A DNA stretch of 64,000 bases from Luidia sarsii (lineage: Eukaryota > Echinodermata > Asteroidea > Paxillosida > Luidiidae): assembly GCA_949987565.1 (NCBI GenBank), contig OX465112.1, forward strand, positions 19,131,361 through 19,195,360. The letters run 5' to 3'. Shown here piece by piece: positions 26,175 through 36,855 of the stretch (its first letter is position 1; each line of letters opens with the position of its first letter). The notes under the pieces were generated by a model that was not told the origin of the DNA, ran no database searches, and was given only the letters and a program-made list of their open reading frames with translations. Position numbers and translations under genes: made by a program.

Positions 26175-26790
26175 AGTATAGCCACACCCACGTCTTGATT
26201 CACCATGTGTGGGTTTGCCTGCATACATGGGCGGGACTATGTGTAACACGCCCACTTCTGTCATTGGTATAACTGGTTGTGTTGGCCACGCCCATACCCG
26301 AAATTCACGGGACTTGCCCGCCTATAATTATTGGCTTGACCATAGTGTAAACGCGCCTATATCCTCCCTTAGGGGCACTGGTTGTCTTGACCACGCCCAT
26401 ACCTACCAGTTATGGACCTTACCTGCCTACATTGACGCTATTACGGTATAGCCACGCCCACATCTTCCGCCGATAGCATGGGTCGTGTTGGCCACGCCCA
26501 TACCTACCAGTTATGGACCTTACCTGCCTACATTGACGCTACTACGGTATAGCCACGCCCACATCTTCAGCCGATAGCATGGGTTGTCTTTGCCACGCCC
26601 ATACCTACCAGTTATGGACCTTACCTGCTTACATTGACGCTACTACGGTATAGCCACGCCCACACCTTCAGCCGATAGCATGGGTTGTGTTGGCCACTCC
26701 CATACCTACCTGTTATGGACCTTACCTGCTTACATTGACGCTACTACGGTATAGCCACGCCCACACCTTCAGCCGATAGCATGGGTTGCC
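26175..26790. repeat. 101-bp tandem repeat with CACGCCC boxes
   Basis: TACGGTATA recurs at 26442, 26543, 26644 and 26745, an exact period of 101, with older diverged copies from about 25975. Each unit carries two CCACGCCCA boxes, the complement of the GGGCGTGG site bound by KLF/Sp-type zinc fingers. About ten such boxes lie in 25975-26790. Confidence 0.88.
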
Positions 26791-26850
26791 TCCCCATTCC
26801 AGCTCGGGGACACGGGGTTAGGGTTAGGGACCATGGCCGTTTACGAAATG

Positions 26851-27050
26851 AAGGCTTAGGCTCGGGCTTAGGCTTCGGTCATTATTTCCCGTACACGTTA
26901 ACAATGTCACAAGCATCTAGAAACAAGTGTTTGCCCCCACACTTTCTTGGTGAATGCTCCGTACTTATCGAGCCAACAAACCTTCAAACCTGGATTGTTC
27001 AGGTATTGCCACAGACGGAGACGAAGCCTGAGCCCAAGCCTGATTCGTGG
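26851..27050. mobile_element. MITE family C
   Basis: The left end AAGGCTTAGGCTCGGGC is complementary, with a few mismatches, to the right end GCCTGAGCCCAAGCCTG. A partial homologue is at 4550-4750. Non-coding. 27060-27555 has no gene; poly-G at 27280-27291. Confidence 0.65.
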
Positions 27051-27572
27051 GTAAAGGGCCTATAGGCGAGGGGGTTGAAGTGGCAGTGAGAGGAAGGTCA
27101 GTCAAAGGTCAACGAGGACATCCGGTCACTCGACAAGTGGGGCTTTTTTGTTCCTGTCCCGGTGACTGTAATTATCGCCGGCTCCTCCGAGGGGTTTGAA
27201 CTAGGCATTGACGCGGTCAAATCTCGCCTGCGTCAGCCGACACTGAGCGCTAGTTGTTGTTGGGAGAGGGGAGGGGGTGGAGGGGGGGGGGGGAGGTTGA
27301 ACCATTCCGGTCCTTGACTCAGTTGTTAAAAGCTTTCAGTTGATCAGATGTTGATGGATGGAAGCGGAAAGGAGAACACGACAGGGGGGTCGCTTTTACT
27401 CGAGTCCCAATCTCTCTGGAACTTTTTTCTTTCCGTGGGGATGTTCCGCCCGTCTCCCTCGTTTTCGTAGATAAACAGATTCCTCGAGAGACATGAAGAG
27501 CTGGTGTGTCGTCGATTTTCACATGGACTGTGTCAGATTCACTCTGCGTTTCCGCGTTCAATACATGATTAG

Positions 27573-27742
27573 ATCTCAAAAGTCAGAGGGCCTGACGTTT
27601 CGATCCTAGCAGGACCTTTCTCACTCTGCCTTTGAGAAAGGTCCTGTTAGGATCGAAACGTCAGGCCCTCTAACTTTTGAGATTGGTGTACTGCAGGTCA
27701 TTTTAATCAGTGAGCAGTTTGCAGCAGCTTTTGTATTAACTC
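27573..27742. mobile_element. Family A hairpin element flanked by 14-bp direct repeats
   Basis: CAATACATGATTAG stands on both sides (27559-27572 and 27743-27756). Inside, 27575-27682 is an almost perfect hairpin whose arms carry GCCTGACGTTTCGATCCTA. A single-stranded tail follows with AGTGAGCAGTTTGCAGC and TTTTGTATTAACT. A related half copy is at 27812-27870. Confidence 0.8.
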
Positions 27743-27811
27743 CAATACATGATTAGGATTAACGTTGATGGAATGGAAACATAAATGCAGATGTGGAGAA
27801 AGTCATAAAAT

Positions 27812-27870
27812 TGAGTGGGCCTGACGTTTCGATCATAGCAGGACCTTTCTCAAAGGCAGAGTCAGGCGAG
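27812..27870. mobile_element. Family A hairpin element, half copy
   Basis: GAGTGGGCCTGACGTTTCG through GGACCTTTCTCAAAGGCAGA; the complementary right arm is missing. 27871-28605 has no recognisable gene. Confidence 0.7.
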
Positions 27871-28609
27871 ATCTGTTCAGAAAGTGTGAACAGTGCAGTC
27901 CGTAGGTTCAGCATGTATTGCGTTGGGTGCCGTGAAGAATTGCATCAGGTCAAAAGAAGGTCACTTAGGTCACTGAGGTCATTTTCTTTTAATGACCTGT
28001 ATCCTATTTTGTAAGTGCTTCAATCCTATCCACATTCCGCGTTCACATATGACTTAATGATGACGTAACACCCAATTGTAAAAAGCCGTAAAACGGACCT
28101 GACAGAATTTGTTCCCAGCAAAAGGGCATGAAGTGATTTTAGTGTCTGGACGCACTTATGCCACAGAACGATTGTAGTAAAACAATGTTTTCACCACATT
28201 TTGATAAAGGTTGTTCGAAACATCACCTGGGAATGTATTTGACATCCAAAGCTTATGATATTATTATGATTGTGTTGGCCGAACTTTTAACGTTTATGAA
28301 AAAAGACCTGGCGAAGTATTGGGCAAATGAAACATTTTTCCAGTGTACGGTACCGATCTAATGAAAGCCGACCACCAATTTTCCAAATCGCCGTTCAAAA
28401 TACATGATTTATTCCATAGAATTTAACTAATGTCCTGGGGCGAGGAGATTACAAACATTAAGACAACTGTACATTACTTGTTCTCACTACAGGACTTAGC
28501 TCTAATACACTCTGAATTTGGTGTAGATATTATAAACGTTTAAGGCATTTGCATATATGACTATGTAAAATTGATGGGTTTACATAATTATCAAGACGAG
28601 TCAAATTAA

Positions 28610-29085
28610 GTCATCGTCGTCATTATCATTTTCCTCATCATCTTTATCCTCATCAACCTCACTATCCTTATCATTCTCACCCTCTTTACCACCCTCCCCC
28701 CTCTTCCCCTTCCTCATGACCATCTTCCTCCTCCATCCTCATCCTCCACACCATTCTCATTCTCTTCATCCTCCTCATCCTCCTCACACTCCTCTCTACT
28801 ATCCTCACCCTCTTCATCCTCCTTACCATCCCCATCCTCCTCACCATTCTCATTCTCTTCATCCTCCTCATCCTCCTCACCTTCCTCATCCTCCTCACAC
28901 TCCTCTCTACTATCCTCACCCTCTTCATCCTCCTTACCATCCCCATCCTCCTCACCATCCTCACACTCCTCTTCACTACATCAACCTCCTCCCCCTCACC
29001 CTCCTCACCATCCCCATCTTCACCCTCCTCCTCATCTTCACCCTCTTCATCATCTTCACCATCCTCCCTAATTCTCCCCACCATC
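28610..29085. repeat. CATCCTC-rich pyrimidine tract
   Basis: Imperfect CATCCTC/CACCCTC tract of about 475 bases, with a longer unit repeated at about 28740-28850 and 28845-28970. Frames on both strands are low-complexity. Confidence 0.88.
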
Positions 29086-29089
29086 ATGA

Positions 29090-30260
29090 CCATCTCCGTC
29101 ACAAAGTACCGTGCTTCATAGAGGGCCCACAGCCTCATCACAAATAAAATCACTGTTCTCAATTCATGAACTTCTTTCTTTAAAAAACGAAAATAACAGG
29201 ATCGCTGGACACTAGTAATCTGCGTCCAGACCAGCTTCGACAAAGTCCATTTTAGATGACGAAATAATTATGATGAACATGCTATACCAAAAAGCTGTTC
29301 AATGCACGGAGAGCACGTGCCAATGCAAATTAATGTAAAGTTGTCACATTTCAGTTGATTTCTTCATCTTACCCACAGCTATTTCATCGTTTTAATATTG
29401 GGGTGGTAGGCCTATATACACAAAAACAACCAATCACCCCCATCCTTGACCAAGTGGTTCTCTGAACTCGGTCTGTTTCTGTCATTAGTCTTATACTGTA
29501 TGGTGCTTTCAGACTACTGGTTCATGTACGGCCGGCACCTCGACCCCATTCATATTTACCAATAAGCCCAAATTTAAGCTACCCTTCCTGGCCCATTAAG
29601 TTGTGCATTTGACTACAAGCAGTAGACCTTTAAACAGTTGTAACAGATCCGAGGACATGTTGTTTAATGCAGTGCCTATTGCATTGTGAGTACCGACCAG
29701 TTGGCCGTTTGGTCAACTTACTTCAACCAACACTTTAAATCAATCAGTAGACATTTCATCCAGCAATTTTCCCTATTCAATTCGTAGAGGATGCAATAGG
29801 CAAAGTTCACTATCGAATCTACTCTCTATAACTCAACTCAGTCGCTTTCAATTTACTTAAATAAATTGTATCGAATAAGTTAGAGAATTATTAATTAACT
29901 AACTAACTAATTAACTTTGTAATTTTGTTTAGCAGAACTGCGGGATACAGACCCCAGGGCGAGGAATGCTTCACACATTGTAGGACAACTTAGTCATCAG
30001 GATGGCACAATAAGGCGCCATCTCCCTGTCCAGATATAGCTCCGGTAAGTAGAAAACTGATGTAAATGAGTAATGAGTTTAATTTACTCAAGGTTATGTA
30101 AGAATTTGCATAGGCTTGAATAATCTTGAAACAAATTGGATGACGATCTTGAAAAAAAAAACCTAGCGGGGTTTTCACACTGGCATCAACTGGCGAGCTC
30201 TCCTTTTTCTCATGCTCCTATCTCAGGAGGCGAAGAGACAAGGGGGTACCTAGTTTACTT
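29090..30260. other. AT-rich non-coding stretch
   Basis: No gene recognised. ATTAATTAAC then ACTAACTAATTAAC at about 29889-29915 is an AACT simple repeat that also contains TAATTA homeodomain-type sites. Confidence 0.5.
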
Positions 30261-30264
30261 GATT

Positions 30265-30385
30265 CGGTCGTGTTGTGTCTCGGGCGTGTTCGGGTTTGTC
30301 TCGGGCGTGTTCGGGTGTGTTCGGGCGTGTTCGGGTGTGTTCGGGCGTGTTCGGGTGTGTTCGGGCGTGTTCGGGCCGGTGATTG
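30265..30385. repeat. TGTTCGGGCG / TGTTCGGGTG 10-bp repeat
   Basis: About 11 copies in which the two variants largely alternate. Confidence 0.85.
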
Positions 30386-30987
30386 TGTAGGTGCTTCCGA
30401 GTTTGCCGAGACTGGCACGAGCATTATTCGGTAGCTTGCGGTCCCAAATGACGGACGCCAGTCGTTACTATTGAAGGTTTTTCACATGACGTCACCTGAC
30501 CGCCAAAGGCTAATTAGCATGTCCACAGGAGCGTCCAAACCCACGGACGCGCATGGAAATATCGAATCTGAGTATATCCATTGGACATTTGATGACTCGA
30601 TCGCGCGTTCCACTTGAATTGAACGCTGACCGGCAAAAAACGTGACTGAAAGAAAACTCTGTAGGCCCCAAGATGGCTACCCGATACCCTCCAAAGAAAT
30701 GAGAGAAAGAACCCTAGAATTCTCTGCCACCTGTTGCACGAAGTCATGTTCCCCATTGGTTGATTTCACCAAACTTCTTGAAAGCAATTGCAGTTGTATG
30801 GACAAGGAGATTTCGAAAAACCAAGAAACTGATAAACGGAGCAAGTTTTTTAATTCTCCCATTTTTGAAAGAATTTAGTTTGATGGATGCGTCGGGTAGC
30901 GAAACCTGTTGGTTGGACCTCTGCCACGATCGTTTCGTCAAATTAGCATTTCACAAGCTAAGTACGACTTAAGGACATACGTGATGG

Positions 30988-31110
30988 AAGCACCGATTAT
31001 AAGGTTTGCAGTGACACCATGTAAAGGGTCGCTCTTTTGTGGGTGAGTGTGGTTCTGAAAAAGAACCACTCGACCTTTCGAACAGTATGCTGTGTTCGTC
31101 TCCAGGAGAA
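30988..31110. mobile_element. Foldback element, family B (one arm)
   Basis: AAGGTTTGCAGTGACACCATG, then GTGGTTCTGAAAAAGAACC, CGACCTTTCGAACAGTATGC and a final TCCAGGAGAAAG. Same module order as the 82-bp array at 37.8 kb. It lies about 0.5 kb downstream of the NK4 stop. Confidence 0.75.
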
Positions 31111-31518
31111 AGTGTCTCCCGTTGGAGCTCGCTTTCGACCCTGAAACAAAAGGTTCAGGGAAATTATCGTTCGTTTTCTGGACAGTAAACCTAGTGAGAC
31201 AGTCACAGATCACACCCTGTCTATCAAAAATATGCTGTGTCTTGTATTACTATAAAACTATAACATTATACTATAACACTAGGTCTGTTTAAACGTATAG
31301 GCCTAGCTCAAAGATAATCCGGTGAAAGTGTAACTCGAATTCTGTCGAATTTTGTCCGTGTTGCTCGACGGTCCTCTTGACAAAGTCGTGCTAAAGTTTT
31401 CTGGGGAGCTTGTCTGGACTGTGTTGTCAATAGTGTCTTGATACTCATTTTGTGATCGTAATCTATATGATTTGGTCGGCGAAGCGTCCTTTGAGCCTCA
31501 TCATATTGTGCTTGTACA

Positions 31519-31536
31519 ATGGAGCTATAGCTCCAT
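31519..31536. repeat. 18-bp perfect palindrome downstream of NK4
   Basis: ATGGAGCTATAGCTCCAT is self-complementary and lies 70 bases past the NK4 stop, so probably in its 3' untranslated region. No AATAAA was seen on the minus strand between 31000 and 31605. Confidence 0.7.
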
Positions 31537-31605
31537 GCTTGTATACTGAGTTCGAGATGACGCATAGGAAGTACAGCAGTGGGAAACGCGAGGGGCATGG
31601 GGTTT

Positions 31606-32336
31606 TCACCACGTCCGTACCGCCTGCTGCACCGTCTGCGTGTAGACGCCGGCACTGTCGCCCGCGGACGTCAGCCCGTCGGCGTACGAGCAGGAGCTGG
31701 TGAACCGGCCCGCGGTGCCGGGCGGTGCCGACCCGCCGCTGTCGTAACCGGCGCAGGCCGCCGCGTAGCCGTAGGGCGGCGGTGGAGGAGGAGGCGGCGG
31801 CGGCGGAGGCGGTGGAGGCTGATGGGTTCCGGTGAGATGATGATGGTGGTGGTGGTGGTGGTGGTGGGGCGAGGACGTGGCCGGAGAACCCAGGCATGGT
31901 TTGCCGTCTCGCACCAGGACGGGCACGGCCACTCGCCGTGCCGGGAACTGCCCCGGCTGCCCCGCGGCAGCGCCGGCGCCCCCCGCCGCAACCGCAGCTG
32001 CAGCCGCCGCCGCCATCTCCAGGCTCTTGTCCTGCCGTTGCCGCTTGCTCTTGTAGCGCCGGTTCTGGAACCAGATCTTGACCTGTGTGGGGCTGAGCTT
32101 GAGTAAGGCAGCCAGCTGATCGCGCTCGGGCGCCGACAGGTAGCGCTGCTGCTTGAAGCGACGCTCCAGCTCGTAGACCTGGGCCTGCGAGAAGAGGACG
32201 CGCGGCTTGCGGCGCTGCCTCGACTTGGTGCCGCCGCCCGGTGCCGGCTTGTCGCCGGTCAGTTGCTGGGGGTGGTGGTGGGACGGCACTGGCGGCTGAT
32301 GGCCCCTCTTCTGACAGACGTCCTGGCAAGAAATCG
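31606..32336 (-). CDS. NK4 (tinman/Nkx2-5): NK4/tinman (Nkx2-5-like) homeobox gene, exon 2 (homeodomain and C-terminus)
   Basis: Second coding exon of an NK4-class homeodomain transcription factor; with 33540-34098 it gives 429 residues. The homeodomain is residues 228-287, opening [20 protein letters not shown] and with helix 3 [14 protein letters not shown]: Trp48, Asn51 and Tyr54 are present, Tyr54 being the NK2-class mark that gives TNAAGTG binding preference. The NK2-specific domain follows at residues 320-336, [17 protein letters not shown]. Position 56 is Ser, where vertebrate NKX2-5 has Cys. The C-terminal part has 10 His, 15 Pro and a Tyr-rich segment, and ends AVRTW, reminiscent of the Nkx2-5 tail. 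The acceptor is TCGCTTGCAG; the exon starts in phase 1, completing the split codon of exon 1. Family role: specification of heart and dorsal mesoderm. A much longer open frame on the same strand (31463-32383) is a GC-driven shadow in another frame. Confidence 0.95.
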
Positions 32337-32751
32337 CTGCAAGCGAAAGGGAAATAAATAGAACGAGAATCGATTGTGAACAAATGTTGCTTAGACTGGC
32401 GTGATCGCAGCTGCCTTTCTTAAATATTTAGATAGCTTGGCGTTTCCATGCCAGCAGGACCTCCCTCAACGGTTGGTAGGCGTTTCTAGGATTGTCAATG
32501 AATTTAAAATGTCAGGAAATTGGGCTCTTGTCAGATAGTGTACTGGTGGCCACTTTTGTTGGGGTGGGGGTATGCTAAAACAACCTTACAAAATAAATGC
32601 TTTTAAAAATGATCCTGCTCGAATCGAAAGACAGGGCCCTTGCTACGATAAACACAGAAATATACCGTAGTAGGCCTATTCGGCTTTCTAAAAACCACGA
32701 CGCTGACTCCAAGCAAGGGTTTGCCCCTCTCTATAAGTACACTCTCACTAA

Positions 32752-32817
32752 TTGCGGTGACCGTAACCCTCATCATCCTCCCGGCGGTCGGAGACCTGAG
32801 GGTTACGGTCACCGCAA
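32752..32817. repeat. Perfect 21-bp inverted repeat with 24-base loop in NK4 intron
   Basis: The left arm 32752-32772 begins TTGCGGTGACCGTAACC and the right arm 32797-32817 is its exact complement, ending GGTCACCGCAA. In the NK4 pre-mRNA it would form a stable hairpin. It could be a tiny foldback element, a small-RNA precursor or a protein-binding palindrome; nothing in the sequence decides. Confidence 0.75.
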
Positions 32818-33146
32818 CTATATATCTTCCGAGCCGCCTGGATTTTGGTGTTTTTTTCAGCGCGCAATCGGGCTTAGCACTAAGCCACACTGTGTTAGTC
32901 ACGCGTCGGGTACATTCTCCTTGCCTTTTCAAAACCAAAAACCCACGAAATCTGTACGCTCAACACAACAGAACCATGGAGGGAGGAATATGCTTACCTC
33001 CATGACTGAAGTAGTGAACTACCCACCGTGCATGCGTCTGATTCAGACACTCCGTACATTGCGAGGACCGTGCACGTATACATCTTCACCCGTATTTGTT
33101 TATCCATTCCCCCGCCGACTTTATAGCTCCTCAGCGACCCATCCGC

Positions 33147-33354
33147 CACTTGAGTTGTCAAGCGGCCCGCACACGCACTTGAGTGCGAAGCGACGGTGCG
33201 CCCTACACGGGCGTAAATATTGCCCAGAATTGTCACTTAGCGGCGAAGCACCGCGTGTAATAGACCATGAATATTATACTATACTTATAGACGAGGTGGG
33301 AGAGAAAACCGGTCAAGTGTGGACATAATTACGTTCTTTACTCGGGACACTTGA
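33147..33354. promoter_or_regulatory. Cluster of four NK2-class binding heptamers in the NK4 intron
   Basis: The heptamer TCAAGTG or its complement CACTTGA occurs at 33147-33153, 33176-33182, 33313-33319 and 33348-33354. TYAAGTG is the known preferred site of NK2/NK4 homeodomains. By base composition alone about 0.03 would be expected in 208 bases. The first site sits in a near palindrome, CACTTGAGTTGTCAAG. The position within the NK4 intron suggests an autoregulatory enhancer (inference). Confidence 0.5.
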
Positions 33355-33539
33355 CTTAGATACGCAGTGCCTGCTTCTTTTTTGTTGGGGAGGTTGGTTT
33401 ATGATTGAGCAAGAGAGCGGTCGTTGTTGGGGTTGCATGCAGAGATCGTGTCGGGGTTGGTTTTGATGTGTGGCTTGCGTGGAGGTAGCTCCATGGAGGT
33501 AGCTCCATGTTTTAAGACACCGGTGTGGGTGTTACTTAC

Positions 33540-33844
33540 GTTGGTGGACTTGCGGCGGAGGCTTTGGGTCCAGCGGCGAGGAGGACGACGAGGAGGAGTT
33601 GGGGGCCACCTCGTGGAAGCCCTGCACGGTCGGGTAGGAGCAGGGCGACCTGGTGTCGACCTCAGGCGAGCCCAGAGGGGCCGCCGCGAGATCGCAGGCG
33701 AAGGCGGCCTGGTTGTCCACCAGGAAGGCCGCCTCGTCGTCCGGAACGGGGAAGGGAACGGCGCGCTCCTGGCAAACCGCCGTCGGTGGAGCCGGCACGC
33801 CGGCCTGGGCCGCCGTCAGATACCGGTGCTGGTATTGCTGCTGC

Positions 33845-33876
<32 letters not shown>

Positions 33877-34098
33877 GGCCGCTGCGAGGCACAGGATGTC
33901 CTTCACGGAGAACGGGGTGGTGGTGGTGGTGGTGGAGCCGGCTTGATGTGGCGCCGTGAGGGGGGAGGCGTGGTAGCCGACGACGGGCTGGTGTTGGTGC
34001 TGGTGGTGGGTCGGGTAGCCGTGGTAGGCGGCCGACAGGAACTCCGTCTCCTGCATGGCGTCCACCGGACCGAAGGCTCCGCACTTACGGGTCAGCAT
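33540..34098 (-). CDS. NK4 (tinman/Nkx2-5): NK4/tinman (Nkx2-5-like) homeobox gene, exon 1 (N-terminus with TN domain)
   Basis: First coding exon, residues 1-186 plus one base. The TN motif TPFSVKDIL is at residues 61-69, as in Nkx2-5/tinman; it is a Groucho-binding repressor motif in this family. A His-rich stretch precedes it and 14 glutamines follow (75-88, CAG with CAA interruptions). The end is acidic, then Ser-rich (SSSSSSSS) and Pro-rich. The start at 34098 is the first ATG after an in-frame TGA two codons upstream and has G at -3. The donor is CAAC|GTAAGT, phase 1, joined to CG of exon 2 to make Pro187. It lies about 19 kb upstream of NK3 in the same orientation. Confidence 0.92.
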
Positions 34099-34990
34099 CG
34101 CTCAGCGGGCCCCCGTCTTCAGCGCCGTCTGCTCCGCTGGCGATCCCTCGGCCAATCCCCGGCACATTATCAGCCAGAAAGAACACACACACAAAACTCC
34201 CACTCAAACCAAACGGCTGGTTTGTGTCCGTTGATATTAGCCCGTAATAGAATGTGCAAATTTAGAGGACATGAGTCTATGAAGCGCAGGACACTAACCA
34301 GGGAGAGGAATGAGTGATGATCTCCTTTGGATGCAAAGATACTAGTAAAGGAGGCCTATAGACTGCGTGTCCTCAGTCAAAGTGTCCAAACCAATACTCC
34401 CCACCCTCCTCCTCCTCCTCCTCCTTCTCCTCTCCCTCCTCCTGCTCCTCCCCCTCAGCTATGGCGTAGCGCTTCAAGTCGAGACTTTTCGCCCGGGAGA
34501 GTTGATTGGCCACAAGTACCCGTGAAAGAACGCGCGATGACAGAGACGGGCCGTTCAATCAATTACGCGACCGTGTCGCGGTGGTAGTGGTGGTAGTGGT
34601 GGTAGTGGTGGTGGTATGGGCTGGGGTGGGTTGGGGAAGGGGGCGTGCACTTAACATGGAGCCGTTCGCTGTCACGGTTGTTTAGCTGGGACGTCCTTTC
34701 ATTTACTTAGCCTAAGTAAATGTTTAGACCGCGTAGGAGATTCTTCTGTGTTTTTTTCCCTGGGCTTTTCTTTTTTTCTTGCACGCTGATGTATGTGGTC
34801 CCCTCTCTCCCTGCGGCTGCAACAGTGCGCCAATTGTGCTAATGATCCCGATCAAACATGTCCCACTCCAAAGAAGGGGGAGTCTTAAGGCTTGAGTCTT
34901 TGGTGGAGCGAGAGGGAAAGAGGGAAAGAGAGAAAGGTGGGGAAGGTCTTGGAAGTCCGCACGCGTGATGAGGGTCACATCGCGTATATA
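34099..34990. other. Upstream flank of NK4
   Basis: Presumed promoter side of NK4. No convincing TATA box was found. On the minus strand CATTCCT, a TEAD-type M-CAT core, occurs near 34305. A CTC tract lies at 34396-34455. No other gene. Confidence 0.4.
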
Positions 34991-35164
34991 CTAGTGGACA
35001 GCGACAGAACACCGCGCGAAGCAAGACGTCTCCCTGCCTCCTGGTCCGAGTGACTTGGCCGCCGGTCGCCGGAGTGTTTGGACGGGGAGGGCGGGCCTGC
35101 CAGACGGTTTTGAAACGACACTTGTTGCGATGGGCGGCTTCTCTCCGCTAGGGCTAGGGAGAGG

Positions 35165-35168
35165 GAGC

Positions 35169-35201
<33 letters not shown>

Positions 35202-36015
35202 GAGAGGTCGAGCGCCGTACGGTCGTCGTGGCGATCGGTCCTGGCTAGAGCTAGGCTGTACGTGCCGCCACTGCGGGCTGTGTGTGTAATACCAGTGACG
35301 CCCGGTGCCCGCCTCGGGGGCCGTTTTAAGGATTTGTCTGGGCGCGACCGGCAGAGTGACACAAATTGTCCTCGCCGGGTACGTGGTAGACTACACAACA
35401 GAACGCCACCGACGCCGCATTTCCCCATCTCCACCATCAACCACACCTCCCTGTCTCTCTCCCTGTCTCTCTCTCTCTTCCGTTCTCTATCCCCCTCGCT
35501 TTCTCTCCCCTCTCTCTCTCTCCCCTCTCTCTCTCTCCACCTCTCTCTCTCCACCTCTCTCTCTCTCCTTTTCTCTCTCTCCCTATCTATCTCCCTCTCC
35601 CTCTCTCCCCACTTTCTCTCTCTCCCTCTCCCTCTCTCGCTCTCTCTCTCCCCACTCTTTCCCTCTCCCTCTCTCCCTCTCCCTCTCTCCCTCTCTCCCT
35701 CTCTCCCTCTCTCCCTCTCTCCCTCTCTCCCTCTCTCCCTCTCTCCCCCTCCCTCCCCCTTGCTCTCCCCTCTCTCCCCTCTCTCTCCTCTCTCCCCCTC
35801 TTTCTCTTTTCTCCTCTCTCCCCCTCCTCTCTCCCTCTTTCCCTCTCTCCCTCTCTCTCCATCTCTCTCTCCCTCTCTCTCCATCTCTCTCTCCCTCTCT
35901 CCTCTCTCTCTCCCCCTCTCTCCCTCCCCCTCTCTCCCTCTCCCCCTCTCCCATCCCTCTCTCTTTCCTATCTCCTCTCTCTCCCTTTCTCTCCCTCTCT
36001 CCCTCACTCTCCCAG
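35165..36015. repeat. GA tract, then CT-rich microsatellite
   Basis: A short (GA)n at 35165-35205, a unique segment of about 220 bases, then about 570 bases of CTCTCCCTCT from 35440. The long frames on both strands are low-complexity. Confidence 0.9.
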
Positions 36016-36109
36016 TCTTCGATATACCCTCGTCAATCGAGTCTCCGCTGGCTTGTTTGCTTTCACTACAAGACCTCACAAAACGAAAAGTTGAAACCGG
36101 CCAAAAGTG

Positions 36110-36480
36110 CATTTATGACAGACTGAGAGACAGAGGGAATCAGAGAGGGCAAGTCAGACATATAAAGGGAAAGATCGACAGACGGACAGAGTTATAGAGA
36201 CAGAAAAACAAGAAGAGACCGACAGACAGACATATAGACAGGCAACAGACAGGCAGACATGCAAACAGATACAGACAGGGTGGACAGAGTGACAAAGAGA
36301 CAGAGACAACGTCACAGACACACCGAATGCATCGAGACAAAGACAAAAAAGACAGAGACAGGCAGACAGATACTGCCAAACTGGAGAGACAGACAGTCAG
36401 AGATACGAAAAGAAATGGGGTGGAGGGGTAGAGAGCGAGAGAGGGGGCGACAGACAGACAGACAGGCAGGCAGACAGCCC
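36110..36480. repeat. Degenerate GACAGA tract
   Basis: Imperfect GACAGACAGA repeats with interruptions. Confidence 0.7.
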
Positions 36481-36855
36481 CCCTTATTCAAATAAAGTGT
36501 GGAAATGATGGCCCTTTTTTGAGGTGAGCAAGCGGATAACTTGTCGTTTTCTGACAACTTTGCTTTCGTGTGTATATGTGTATGTAATTGCTGGCTCGTC
36601 ATGGGTTCATGCAGGGCCAGCGCACGTCCCATATCTCTTCCATTCTCCGCCCTCTATCCCCCACCCCTCCCTCCCCACTGGCAGCTGGACTTCCTCTGCA
36701 GAAGTAAACTTCCGCGACTAGATGGCATGCCACAACATCAATTATGCCCGCTATTAATGCCATTGTTTAGAGGATTCCTGTTATTTATTCGGTGGGGGAG
36801 TTTTTCTCTCATTCCCACCCAACGGACACCGCCCCAACCACCATGCACTGCTGCC

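Larger units (their letters stand above)
32337..33539 (-). other. NK4 intron 1
   Basis: Intron of 1203 bases, GTAAGT donor and TTGCAG acceptor. It contains a cluster of four NK2-type heptamers (33147-33354), a perfect inverted repeat (32752-32817), two decayed pieces of the GACGTTTCGATCC hairpin element in opposite orientation (about 32435-32480 and 32605-32640), and a doubled GGAGGTAGCTCCAT near the donor (33481-33510). Confidence 0.9.

Noticed and set aside
26815..26829. GGGTTAGGGTTAGGG, telomere-like
   Set aside because: Only two and a half units at the end of a tandem array; too short to call an interstitial telomere.
29889..29915. Cluster of TAATTA homeodomain sites
   Set aside because: Explained by a short AACT simple repeat.
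31463..32383. 306-codon frame over NK4 exon 2
   Set aside because: Shadow frame in GC-rich coding sequence; the homeodomain lies in another frame with matching splice phase.
33424..34317. 297-codon plus-strand frame over NK4 exon 1
   Set aside because: Antisense of the NK4 exon; its leucine run is the complement of the CAG repeat.
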